Source: Deltaproteobacteria bacterium
GTDB lineage: Bacteria > Myxococcota > Polyangia > Haliangiales > Haliangiaceae
Direction of reading: 5' to 3'
DNA length: 17,229 nucleotides
Assembly (NCBI GenBank): GCA_018262455.1
Contig: JAGSPR010000145.1
Coordinates: forward strand, 1-17,229
The position numbers and the translations under genes are program-made. This document shows, piece by piece, positions 1-6,777 of this stretch. Below the pieces are notes generated by a model. The model searched no databases. It saw only the letters and a program-made list of their open reading frames with translations, and was not told the DNA's origin. How positions within the stretch are numbered: position 1 is the first letter of the stretch; each line of letters begins with the position of its first letter.

Positions 1-115
1 CGACAGCAGCGCGTGGCGAACCATGAGGAGCTCCGTGGTTTGATGTCCTGGCCCAACGCCGCCACCCCGAACAGAATTTCCTGCCAGCTCAAAAGTGGCG
101 CTGACACGGGCGCGA

Positions 116-121
116 TACCCT
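116..121 (+). promoter_or_regulatory. Putative leaderless -10 element (TACCCT) of the first kinase
   Basis: TACCCT fits TANNNT and ends exactly 6 nt before the ATG at 128, so transcription would begin at the start codon. I see no convincing -35 hexamer and no Shine-Dalgarno sequence. Four other genes in the window have the same geometry. Confidence 0.5.
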
Positions 122-127
122 CGCGCG

Positions 128-1987
128 ATGCAACGTGATGGCAAGGGTCCGCGGCGCACCACCGCAGGGGACCACGAGGTAGCGACGCTCGTTGATCCGC
201 ACGCGTTGGGCGGCGACTCGACGTTCCCCGCGACTCCGCCGGGCGACGACGATCCGGGGACACCGTCGGTGATGCGCTACAAGCTGGGCGCCGTGCTCGG
301 CCGCGGTGGGATGGGCGAGGTCGTGTCGGCACGCGACGAACAGATCGGGCGCTCGGTGGCGATCAAGCGGCTGCGGTCGGATCAACCGACCAAGGCCGCG
401 GTGACGCGGTTCCTGCGTGAGGCGCGGATCCAGGGCCGGCTCGGGCACCCGGCGGTCGTCCCCGTCCACGAGCTCCAGCATGACGATCGCGGCCAGCCGT
501 TCTTCGTCATGCGGCAGCTGAATGGCGTGACGCTGTCTCAGGTGATCCGCAGGCTCGCCGCCGGCGATCCGGAGATGGCGAAGCGGTTCCCACGCCAGCG
601 CCTGCTGCGCGCGTTCACCGAGGTCTGCCTCGCGATCGAGTTCGCACACACCCGCGGCATCGTCCATCGCGACCTCAAGCCGTCGAACATCATCCTCGGC
701 GATTTCGGCGAGGTCTACGTCCTCGACTGGGGGATCGCCCACGTGATGATGGACGAGGCGACCGGCAACCCGACGTGCAACGACTTCGCGGACATCCACA
801 CCTTCGACGAGAGCGTGATGGTCGAGGGGATGATCCTCGGCTCGCCCGGGTACATGTCACCCGAGCAGATCCGCGTCGAGCCAGACCTCGACGGCCGCAG
901 CGACGTCTACGCGCTGGGTTGCATGCTGTTCGAGATCCTCGCGCTCGAGCCGCTGCACGAGAGCGGGCTGGCGGGGATCGCGCTCGCGCTCACCGGTATC
1001 GACGCGCGGCTGTCGGTGCGCGTCCCGGCGCGCGACGTCCCTCCCGAGCTCGAGGTGATCTGCGTCGAGGCGACGATGGTCGATCGCGCCGACCGCCACG
1101 CGAGCGCGCGCGCGCTCGGCGATGCGGTCCAGCGGTTCCTCGATGGCGATCGCGACGTCGGGCTCCGCAAGGAGCTCGCCCAGAGCGAGCTCGACCAGGC
1201 GCGGTCCGCCCTCGCGCGGGGGAATGGATCCGCCGAGCGCCGCGATGCGCTCCGCGCCGCCGCCCGCGCCCTCGCCCTCGATCCAACCAACCGCGACCCC
1301 GCGGACCTGGTGGGACGGCTCATGCTCGAGCCACCGAAGCACGTGCCGCCCGAGGTCGAGGAGGCGATCGCGCGCAGCGACGACGATGCGCTGTTCTCGT
1401 CGCGCCGCCTGATCATCCTTGCCGCGATCGCGTACTTCGCGTTCTTCCCGATCCTCTACGTGGTCGGGTTCGACAACCCAGGATTCCTCGCGACCGGTTC
1501 GATCGTCGCGGCCGCGATGTGGCTGCTGGCGCGGTTCGCGACGCGTGATCATGTGAAGGTCATCGCGTACACCGGGCTGGTCGGCAACTCGCTCATGACC
1601 TTGCTGTTCTCGTGGGTCGCCAGCCCGTTCCTGGTCGCTCCGAGCATCGCCGTGATCACCGCGATGTCGATCGCGACGCATCCCCGGGTGGCACGCGGCT
1701 GGGTGATCGTCACGGTCGTCGCGACCTCGGTGCTGGCGCCATTCGCGCTCGAGCTCCTGGGCGTGCTCGGCCCGAGCATGCAGGTCTCGGGCGGCTCGCT
1801 GATCCTGCACACGGCCGCGAGCGGACTCGAACGAACCACCACGTCGATGACCCTCGTGCTCTATGTGATCGCGTTGCTCTCGATGGCGGTGCTCCTCGCG
1901 AAGTCGCTGACCAATGATCGACGCGCAGCCCAGCGGCTGGTCCAGATTCATGCCTGGCAGCTGCGCCAGCTCGTGCCGTCGATCTGA
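128..1987 (+). CDS. Serine/threonine protein kinase with C-terminal multi-pass membrane domain
   Basis: Hanks-type kinase of about 619 residues that should phosphorylate Ser/Thr on unknown partners from the cytoplasmic face of the membrane. The glycine-rich loop GRGGMGEV is near residues 58-65, the ATP-anchoring lysine of VAIK at 80, the catalytic loop HRDLKPSN at 180-187, and GYMSPEQ at about 241-247. The metal-binding motif is DWG (200-202) instead of DFG; I recall this variant from other bacterial kinases of this kind, so activity is still likely. After the kinase domain comes a hydrophilic stretch (about 350-410), then several hydrophobic segments (about 423-600) that suggest around six membrane helices. 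An upstream in-frame GTG at 95 is possible, but the ATG at 128 sits exactly 6 nt after a TACCCT hexamer and is preferred. The substrate is not evident from its neighbours. Confidence 0.9.
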   Translation: MQRDGKGPRRTTAGDHEVATLVDPHALGGDSTFPATPPGDDDPGTPSVMRYKLGAVLGRGGMGEVVSARDEQIGRSVAIKRLRSDQPTKAAVTRFLREARIQGRLGHPAVVPVHELQHDDRGQPFFVMRQLNGVTLSQVIRRLAAGDPEMAKRFPRQRLLRAFTEVCLAIEFAHTRGIVHRDLKPSNIILGDFGEVYVLDWGIAHVMMDEATGNPTCNDFADIHTFDESVMVEGMILGSPGYMSPEQIRVEPDLDGRSDVYALGCMLFEILALEPLHESGLAGIALALTGIDARLSVRVPARDVPPELEVICVEATMVDRADRHASARALGDAVQRFLDGDRDVGLRKELAQSELDQARSALARGNGSAERRDALRAAARALALDPTNRDPADLVGRLMLEPPKHVPPEVEEAIARSDDDALFSSRRLIILAAIAYFAFFPILYVVGFDNPGFLATGSIVAAAMWLLARFATRDHVKVIAYTGLVGNSLMTLLFSWVASPFLVAPSIAVITAMSIATHPRVARGWVIVTVVATSVLAPFALELLGVLGPSMQVSGGSLILHTAASGLERTTTSMTLVLYVIALLSMAVLLAKSLTNDRRAAQRLVQIHAWQLRQLVPSI

Positions 1988-2182
1988 CCCTGGCGTTGAC
2001 CTGGCGAACGGTCGTCGGCGCTCGGTGTGACGTCCGCGAGCGCGCCCGAACGCGAAGATCCCCTACGGGCGCTGATGTCGCGCCAACGAGGCCGCGCCCG
2101 GAGGGCTGGAGGCGGATTCCGTCGGGGAACGACCGCGAGCTCGCACGGGCTCGCGGGCACTCGCCGTGCACGACGATGGAAC

Positions 2183-2638
2183 ATGCACCGCAGAGCTCGG
2201 ATCGGCGATCGCCCCCTTCATCCCGTGATGGTAGCGTTCCCCATCGCGCTGTTCACCGCAACGGTCGCCGCGCTGCTCGCGTACGTCGGCACGAGCGACG
2301 CGTTCTACGCGCGGGCCGCGCTGGCGGCGAACGTCGCCGGGGTCGCGATGGCGCTCGCCGCCACGGTGCCTGGCGCGATCGATCTGCTCGGGTTGCCGAG
2401 GGGCTCGGCGGCTCGGACCAGCGGGATCAAGCAAGCGAGCTTCGCGTGGTTCACGACCGCGATCTTCGTGGCGTGCGCCGCGCTGCAATGGCGCAACCGC
2501 GTGGCGGAGACGAGCGCTGGCCTGGACGCTGCGGGCCCGCTCGCGGTCGGGGTCGCGGGGCTCGTGACGCTGGTGATCGTCGGCGTGCTCGGCTGGGCGC
2601 CGTCACCGCGCGCTCCGCACGGTTCTGGCTTGGCCTGA
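2183..2638 (+). CDS. DUF2231-type integral membrane protein
   Basis: A protein of about 151 residues with four hydrophobic segments (roughly 15-35, 43-66, 88-103 and 117-139). The N-terminal PLHPVMVAFPIALF pattern (11-24) and the TVPGAIDLL segment (61-69) match what I recall of the DUF2231 family, small predicted inner-membrane proteins of unknown function. The frame is open back to GTG 2027, but the family signature begins just after the ATG at 2183, so that start is preferred. No good Shine-Dalgarno precedes it (GGAA is only 1 nt away) and no TANNNT is correctly placed, so the start is uncertain. The 195 nt between the upstream kinase and this start show no other gene. Confidence 0.72.
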   Translation: MHRRARIGDRPLHPVMVAFPIALFTATVAALLAYVGTSDAFYARAALAANVAGVAMALAATVPGAIDLLGLPRGSAARTSGIKQASFAWFTTAIFVACAALQWRNRVAETSAGLDAAGPLAVGVAGLVTLVIVGVLGWAPSPRAPHGSGLA

Positions 2639-2640
2639 CA

Positions 2641-2659
2641 TAGACCTGACTTAGACCTG
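2641..2659. repeat. Two direct copies of TAGACCTG, 11 bp apart
   Basis: TAGACCTG occurs at 2641-2648 and 2652-2659, just after the DUF2231 stop codon, followed by CTTGGCTTGG. An 11-bp period is one helical turn, but nothing here shows a function and the next start is over 100 nt away. Confidence 0.3.
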
Positions 2660-2751
2660 GCTTGGCTTGGCGCCGCTCGTCGTGCTGGGTTTCCACCTGG
2701 TACGACGGGCGGCTCTTCCTGGCAGCTCGCGCGCCGCGGTGGCCGCCCGGC

Positions 2752-2757
2752 TATGCT
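2752..2757 (+). promoter_or_regulatory. Putative leaderless -10 element (TATGCT)
   Basis: TATGCT ends 6 nt before the ATG at 2764 (spacer GCGGGG). No Shine-Dalgarno sequence is present. It belongs to the recurrent TANNNT-N6-start pattern of this window. Confidence 0.55.
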
Positions 2758-2763
2758 GCGGGG

Positions 2764-3513
2764 ATGTCGCGGCTGGCCATCCTGCTGCTCGTCCCCGGAT
2801 GCTGGACCGGTCCCACGCCCCCCGCGTCGCGCCAGGAGCCGCCCGTGAACCTCACCCTACCGGTCACTGCCGGATACCGTGCAACGTTGCGGATGGAGGC
2901 CGCGTCGGCCGCCAGGAAGTTCCAGGGCGCGTGGCTCGAGCTCGCCGCCGGCCAGCGCTGGATCATCGACGATCGCGCCACCGAGCTGTGGCGATCATTC
3001 GACAACGCGGCCGTCATCGTCCACGGTCACTGCTACGAGCCCTCCGGTCAGGCGATCCAGGGCCCGAGCCGGATCGATCAATGCCGGTCCGCAGCGAAGC
3101 AAGGATCGGCGTCACCCTGCGGGGAGGGTCCCCCTTCGGGGGGCCCGCACTTTCAGGTCGAGCGGATGCGGTTCGCGAGCCCGCCGGACCGATCGACGCC
3201 GCTCGTCGAGGTCGGCCCCGAAGTGGTGCTGCGCGGCCAGCTCAGGAAGGATCCGTGGCCAGCAGGCAGCAAGCTCGCCGGCACGACCCACGACTCGTTC
3301 GTGGCGGACGGTGTGGCCTACGCGATCGCCGGATCGCCGGACCTGACGCTCGTGCCGTCCGACACTCCCGCGACCGTGCTTGCCCGCCGGGTCAAGCCAG
3401 ATCCCGCGTACGCGGCCGGGCCTGGTGGCGAGCAGATCTGGATCGTCTCGGTGCACGACGCGGACTACGTCGACGCGCACGCAGGCAAGCCCGTGCCCTG
3501 CCCTGCGAACTAG
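2764..3513 (+). CDS. Predicted lipoprotein of unknown function
   Basis: A protein of about 249 residues. Its short signal peptide has a lipobox-like LLVPGC, so Cys-13 would be lipidated and the protein anchored in the envelope. I do not recognise the mature domain. A segment of Gly, Ser and Pro (roughly residues 118-130) interrupts it and is encoded by a strong GC-rich hairpin at 3126-3146; this looks like an in-frame insertion. The stop lies 40 nt before the leaderless start of the eutB fragment, and a promoter element for that gene lies between, so the two need not share a transcript. The ATG at 2764 is supported by the upstream TATGCT hexamer and by the signal peptide. Confidence 0.7.
   Translation: MSRLAILLLVPGCWTGPTPPASRQEPPVNLTLPVTAGYRATLRMEAASAARKFQGAWLELAAGQRWIIDDRATELWRSFDNAAVIVHGHCYEPSGQAIQGPSRIDQCRSAAKQGSASPCGEGPPSGGPHFQVERMRFASPPDRSTPLVEVGPEVVLRGQLRKDPWPAGSKLAGTTHDSFVADGVAYAIAGSPDLTLVPSDTPATVLARRVKPDPAYAAGPGGEQIWIVSVHDADYVDAHAGKPVPCPAN
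3126..3146. repeat. Strong GC hairpin inside the lipoprotein gene
   Basis: GGGTCCCCC (3126-3134), loop TTC, and GGGGGGCCC (3138-3146) form a 9-bp stem with one T-G pair. A competing stem, GGGGA (3121-3125) with TCCCC (3129-3133), overlaps it. It lies within a coding region and may be an inserted palindromic repeat that kept the reading frame. Confidence 0.55.
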
Positions 3514-3541
3514 CCGCCCGCTCCCACCCGACGGTTTCTTG

Positions 3542-3547
3542 TAGGAT
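3542..3547 (+). promoter_or_regulatory. Putative leaderless -10 element (TAGGAT) of split eutB
   Basis: TAGGAT ends 6 nt before GTG 3554 and only 3 nt before GTG 3551. The spacing rule seen elsewhere in the window therefore selects the second GTG as start, which also gives the same N-terminal length as E. coli EutB. Confidence 0.55.
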
Positions 3548-3553
3548 GCCGTG

Positions 3554-3739
3554 GTGCAGCTGGCATCGACGATCCGCGGCGTGCGGTACACGTTCGCCTC
3601 CGTCAAGGAGGTGCTCGCCAAGGCCAACCCGCCGAAGAGCGGCGATGACCTGGCTGGCGTGTCGGCGCGCGATGCCGTGGAGCGCGTCGCGGCCCGCGCC
3701 GTGCTCGCGGATCTGACGCTGCGCGAGCACCCGGGTTGA
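3554..3739 (+). pseudogene. eutB: N-terminal fragment of ethanolamine ammonia-lyase large subunit (eutB 5' part)
   Basis: This 61-residue piece aligns without gaps to the first ~56 residues of E. coli EutB as I remember it. The block VKEVLAKAN (17-25) is identical, followed by SGD-LAGV (29-36) and ERVAA (43-47). It then ends at a TGA (3737-3739), where the family normally continues. The rest of the gene resumes in the -1 frame at the overlapping TTG at 3736, after a gap equivalent to about 55 residues (E. coli ~61-115). The last sense codons lie in CCCGGGT (3730-3736), which has the form of a -1 slippery heptamer directly before the stop. A decayed gene is the simplest reading; frameshifted expression or a sequencing error are alternatives. 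The GTG start follows a leaderless-type hexamer. Confidence 0.75.
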
Positions 3740-4749
3740 CGCCCGAGATGGCGGCCGCGACCTGCAAGCTGATGTCGAACTTCGACCTCATGACCGTGGG
3801 CTCGAAGTGCCAGGTGGTGGTCCGGGCGAACACCACGCTCGGCCTGCCGGGCCGGCTGTCGTCGCGCTGCCAGCCGAACCATCCCAGCGATGATGTCGAG
3901 GGCATCCTCGCGTCGATGCGCGAGGGCCTGTCGTACGGCTGCGGCGACGCGGTGATCGGCGTCAATCCCGCCACCGACACCGCCCACTCCACGGCGGAGA
4001 TCTTGAAGGCGATCGATGACGTGCTCAGGCGCAACGCGGTGCCGACCCAGCACTGCGTGCTGTCACACGTGACCGTCCAGATGAAGGCGCTCGAGCTCGG
4101 CTGCCCGATGGACCTGATGTTCCAGTCGGTCGCCGGCACCCAGGACGCAAACCAGGCGTTCGGGATCTCGCTCGCGCTGCTCGACGACGCGTGGGCGCTG
4201 ATGAAGAGCAAGGGGACGACGAAGGGCCCCAACCGGATGTACTTCGAGACCGGCCAGGGCTCCGCGCTGTCCTCGCAGACCCACCACGGCGCGGATCAGG
4301 TGACGATCGAGGCCCGCGCCTACGGGCTGGCGCGGCGCTACAAGCCGTTCCTCGTCAACACGGTGGTGGGCTTCATCGGGCCCGAGTACCTCGAGGATGG
4401 CCCGCAGATCACGCGCGCGGCCCTCGAGGATCACTTCATGGGCAAGCTGCTCGGCCTGCCGATGGGGTGCGACGCGTGCTTCACCTATCACGCGAAGATG
4501 ACCCAGGACGAGCTCGAGAGCCTCGAGGTCCTGCTCGGTGCCGCAGGTTGCACGTACCTGATGTCCCTGCCGGTCGGCGACGACATCATGCTGAACTATC
4601 AGTCGACCAGCTATCACGACATCCCGACGCTGCGCCGCCTGCTCGGCAAGCGGCCGACGCCCGAGTTCGATGCCTGGCTCGACGACCGCGGGATCTGGCG
4701 CGGCGATGTGCCGGGCCCGAAGTTCGGGGACGTCGAGACCGTGCGATGA
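3736..4749 (+). CDS. eutB: Ethanolamine ammonia-lyase large subunit, C-terminal part (EutB, broken gene)
   Basis: EutB is the catalytic subunit of the adenosylcobalamin-dependent enzyme that splits ethanolamine into acetaldehyde and ammonia. This frame of 337 residues matches E. coli EutB from residue 117 onward with a constant offset of 116. All substrate-site residues I recall are kept: R44, Q46, N77, E171 and D246 here, for R160, Q162, N193, E287 and D362. Blocks such as YFETGQGSALS, NTVVGFIGPEYL and LEDHFMGKL are strongly conserved. The only possible start at the junction is TTG 3736, which overlaps the stop of the N-terminal fragment and has no Shine-Dalgarno. About 55 residues of the family are absent between the two pieces. 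Lack of further stops and the intact active site argue for a recent lesion or retained use. It overlaps the next gene by ATGA. Confidence 0.85.
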   Translation: MTPEMAAATCKLMSNFDLMTVGSKCQVVVRANTTLGLPGRLSSRCQPNHPSDDVEGILASMREGLSYGCGDAVIGVNPATDTAHSTAEILKAIDDVLRRNAVPTQHCVLSHVTVQMKALELGCPMDLMFQSVAGTQDANQAFGISLALLDDAWALMKSKGTTKGPNRMYFETGQGSALSSQTHHGADQVTIEARAYGLARRYKPFLVNTVVGFIGPEYLEDGPQITRAALEDHFMGKLLGLPMGCDACFTYHAKMTQDELESLEVLLGAAGCTYLMSLPVGDDIMLNYQSTSYHDIPTLRRLLGKRPTPEFDAWLDDRGIWRGDVPGPKFGDVETVR

Positions 4750-5378
4750 GGCTGCTCTCTGCGCTCCTGGCGCTGGTGGTCGGCTGCAGGCAACCCGCAC
4801 CGAGCGCTCCGCTCTCGCATCGAAGAGCCGACGACCTCGCCAACGTCGCTCGAACCACGCACGAGCCGCACAGCCAGGCCCAGCTCGAAGCCCTGTCGAC
4901 GCTCGAGCTCGACACCTCGTTCCGGAGCAGCGTTCGCAAGCTCGCCAAGGGCTACCTGGACGTGGTGCACACCCGCCGCGCGAGGCCGAGGCTCGACGTG
5001 TTCGTCACGATCCAACCCTGCGGCGACTGCATCCCGCTGCAGGCCGCACGCTGGCGCGCGACCAAGCGTCAGACGCTCGCACCCGAGTTGCGAGCTCGGC
5101 CCGACACCACGTTCGAGCTCGGCGAGGTCTCGCTGGTCGGCGAGAAGCTGATCTACGTCTATCAGCTCGGCTGGCATTTCAGCACCACAGGCGGTGCCTA
5201 CAGCAACGCGTACATCCTCTATTACAACGATGGAGTGAACCAGATCCGGGTGGTCGCGCAGTACGCCGATGATATTCCGGGCTCCAAGGAGGCGCTCGCG
5301 CGTGCGCTGCCGCGCGAGCAGCTCGAGCAGCTCGCAGGTACGGCGTTCGATCTGTACACCGCGGCGTGGGTCAACTAG
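4746..5378 (+). CDS. Predicted lipoprotein with CGDC motif, coupled to eutB
   Basis: A protein of about 210 residues. It starts inside the eutB stop (ATGA overlap at 4746-4749), so its translation is probably coupled to eutB. The signal peptide ends in a lipobox, LVVGC (Cys-14). The mature part contains PCGDC (91-95), a CxxC pair that could form a disulfide or bind metal, and a Tyr-rich region (about 152-160). I do not recognise a family. It occupies the place where eutC would be expected next to eutB. Its end faces the minus-strand lipoprotein gene, with only 15 nt between the two stops. Confidence 0.72.
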   Translation: MRLLSALLALVVGCRQPAPSAPLSHRRADDLANVARTTHEPHSQAQLEALSTLELDTSFRSSVRKLAKGYLDVVHTRRARPRLDVFVTIQPCGDCIPLQAARWRATKRQTLAPELRARPDTTFELGEVSLVGEKLIYVYQLGWHFSTTGGAYSNAYILYYNDGVNQIRVVAQYADDIPGSKEALARALPREQLEQLAGTAFDLYTAAWVN

Positions 5379-5393
5379 CGACCCGCTCCGAGC

Positions 5394-5771
5394 CTACTGC
5401 ACGACGTAGGTTTCGCCGGCCCAGGTCAGCGTCTGGGTCGCCGAATCGAACGACCCGACGTACGACGGCGAAGCGACGCTCTGGCCATGGCATTCGACGC
5501 GACCGGTCTCGCCGACATCCGAGTAGGACCACGCGAACTCACTCGCGGTGTTGTCGCGGATCCCGAAGCTGATCTGCCAGTGGCAGCGAGCGACCCCATC
5601 GGGGGTGAGGCCACACTCGAGCTCGTTGATCGACTCGAAGGTGCGACCTTCGAGCGCGACGCAAGCGCCGTTCTGCTGCTCGACGGTCGACGACGACTCG
5701 TGCATCCCGCCGATGCAGGCGCCGAGGGTGAAGGCCCCGAGCAGGCCTGGTAGCAGGAAGGAGGCTCGCAC
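5394..5771 (-). CDS. Small predicted lipoprotein, cysteine-rich
   Basis: A 125-residue protein on the minus strand. The N-terminus has a signal peptide with lipobox TLGAC (Cys-19). The mature part has four cysteines (37, 53, 63 and 94) that could make two disulfides. Alternating aromatic and polar residues (HWQISF, EFAWSYSDVGE, TLTWAGETYV) suggest a small beta-sheet domain. Function is unknown. The GTG start at 5771 has TAGACT exactly 6 nt upstream on its own strand, matching the leaderless pattern. It lies convergent to the 4746-5378 gene and divergent from eutC, so it separates eutB from eutC. Confidence 0.7.
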   Translation of the reverse strand: MRASFLLPGLLGAFTLGACIGGMHESSSTVEQQNGACVALEGRTFESINELECGLTPDGVARCHWQISFGIRDNTASEFAWSYSDVGETGRVECHGQSVASPSYVGSFDSATQTLTWAGETYVVQ

Positions 5772-5777
5772 GGCGAT

Positions 5778-5783
5778 AGTCTA
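5778..5783 (-). promoter_or_regulatory. Putative leaderless -10 element (TAGACT, minus strand)
   Basis: Read on the minus strand, TAGACT (5783 to 5778) is followed by ATCGCC and then GTG at 5771-5769. This is the same N6 geometry as on the plus strand, with no Shine-Dalgarno. Confidence 0.55.
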
Positions 5784-5815
5784 CCGCGTCTCGGGATTTC
5801 TCGCGAGCCGTTGCA

Positions 5816-5836
5816 TCACCAAGTCCTGCGTGGTGA
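5816..5836. promoter_or_regulatory. Inverted repeat TCACCA-N9-TGGTGA upstream of eutC
   Basis: Perfect 6-bp arms (5816-5821 and 5831-5836) lie in the 76-nt gap between the divergent lipoprotein gene and eutC, ending 11 nt before the eutC start. It could be an operator for a dimeric regulator or a short RNA stem. No -10 element with the usual spacing was found for eutC. Confidence 0.3.
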
Positions 5837-5847
5837 CGTAGTGCGCT

Positions 5848-6777
5848 GTGAGCCGGACGCGCCAGTTGATCGCCGCCTTGCGCGACGAGCTTGGGAGTGG
5901 TGATCCGTTACCCCCCGCGCCCCCGCTCCCGCCGATCCCGGCCCCTCCGGCGCGCGTCTACACGCCCCGCCCCGAGCCGAGCGCGTTTGCCGCCCAGGCC
6001 GCTCGTCACACCACGGCGCTGGTCGGGATCGGCCACGTCGGAACGCGCTATGCAACCGACGTCGTGTTGCAGTTCCAGGCCGAGCTGGCGGTCGCCCACG
6101 CGGCAGTTGGCGCGGAGCTGCCCGAGGGCTGGGCGGAACAACAGGGGTTCATCGGCGTGCGGTCGCGGGTGACGTCCCACCGGGAGTTCCTGTTGCGGCC
6201 CGATCTCGGGCGCAGGCTCGACGAGGACTCGCTCGCGGTGGTCCGGTCGCGCGCGCGCAAGCCGGTCGATGTCCAGCTCGTCGTCGCGGATGGGCTGTCC
6301 GCGGTGGCCTGCCTGCAGACCGGCAAGCTGCTGCACGATCTCGTGGCGCGGGAGTGCGCCGCGCGCGGGCTGTCGGTCGGGACGCCGATCGCGGCCCGGT
6401 TCGCGCGGGTGTGGCTCGAGGACGAGATCGGCCAGGAGACCCAGGCCAAGGTGGCGATGATCTTGCTCGGGGAACGCCCCGGGCTCGGGACCGGAGATGG
6501 CCTGTCGGCCTACGTCGTGTACGATCCGCGCATCGGCAAGACCGACGGCGATCGGAACATGATCAGCAACATCCATCCGCGCGGCATCCCGCCCGACGAG
6601 GCGGCCGCGCGGCTCGCGGCCCTGGCAGCCGCGATGATCGAGCAGCGCGTCAGCGGCGTGACGCTCGATCTCGGGCGGCTGGGCGAGGTCACCGGCGGCC
6701 GTGGTTATCGCGCCCCGCAGGTCCGGCAGAAGCTGGTCGGCGAGCGAGGCGAGCGAGGGGAGCGAGGCGAGCGATGA
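5848..6777 (+). CDS. eutC: Ethanolamine ammonia-lyase small subunit (EutC)
   Basis: EutC is the small subunit of the B12-dependent ethanolamine ammonia-lyase; with EutB it forms the B6C6 enzyme. The 309-residue product (E. coli about 295) matches the family along its body: RPDLGRRL (117-124), VQLVVADGLS (142-151), LLGERPGLG (206-214), YDPR (225-228) and ISNIHPRGIPP (239-249). The N-terminus is a predicted amphipathic helix (about 2-16) followed by a Pro-rich linker (about 20-41), the layout of microcompartment encapsulation peptides. The C-terminus ends in four GER repeats made by a 9-bp tandem repeat. The stop overlaps eutL (ATGA). No Shine-Dalgarno or TANNNT precedes GTG 5848, so the promoter is unclear. 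Its partner eutB, 1.1 kb upstream, is broken. Confidence 0.9.
   Translation: MSRTRQLIAALRDELGSGDPLPPAPPLPPIPAPPARVYTPRPEPSAFAAQAARHTTALVGIGHVGTRYATDVVLQFQAELAVAHAAVGAELPEGWAEQQGFIGVRSRVTSHREFLLRPDLGRRLDEDSLAVVRSRARKPVDVQLVVADGLSAVACLQTGKLLHDLVARECAARGLSVGTPIAARFARVWLEDEIGQETQAKVAMILLGERPGLGTGDGLSAYVVYDPRIGKTDGDRNMISNIHPRGIPPDEAAARLAALAAAMIEQRVSGVTLDLGRLGEVTGGRGYRAPQVRQKLVGERGERGERGER
6739..6774 (+). repeat. Four copies of a 9-bp tandem repeat (GGCGAGCGA) at the eutC end
   Basis: Copies run 6739-6747, 6748-6756, 6757-6765 (one change) and 6766-6774. They encode the GER tail of EutC and run into the eutL ATG. GAGG at 6764-6767 lies 6 nt before that ATG and can serve as its ribosome-binding site. 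Copy number could vary without breaking the frame. Confidence 0.8.

Noticed and set aside
1..24. Possible divergent gene starting with ATG at 24 on the minus strand, with GGAG 6 nt upstream
   Set aside because: Only eight codons are inside the window, too little to support a gene.
95..127. GTG at 95 as the start of the first kinase (11 extra residues)
   Set aside because: The extra residues overlap the TACCCT hexamer and add nothing kinase-like; ATG 128 has the 6-nt spacing seen at four other genes.
857..1951. Long open frames opposite the kinase, and similar ones opposite the MFS, sucCD and eutL genes
   Set aside because: They are antisense frames kept open by third-position G+C bias; their products are Arg/Asp/His-rich and match no family.
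1996..2643. 215-residue frame overlapping the DUF2231 gene
   Set aside because: Arg-rich with no family features; the overlapping frame has clear DUF2231 motifs and membrane segments.
3513..3554. Adenosylcobalamin riboswitch upstream of eutB
   Set aside because: The gap is only about 40 nt and contains a promoter element; no space for the ~200-nt B12 riboswitch, and none seen before eutC either.
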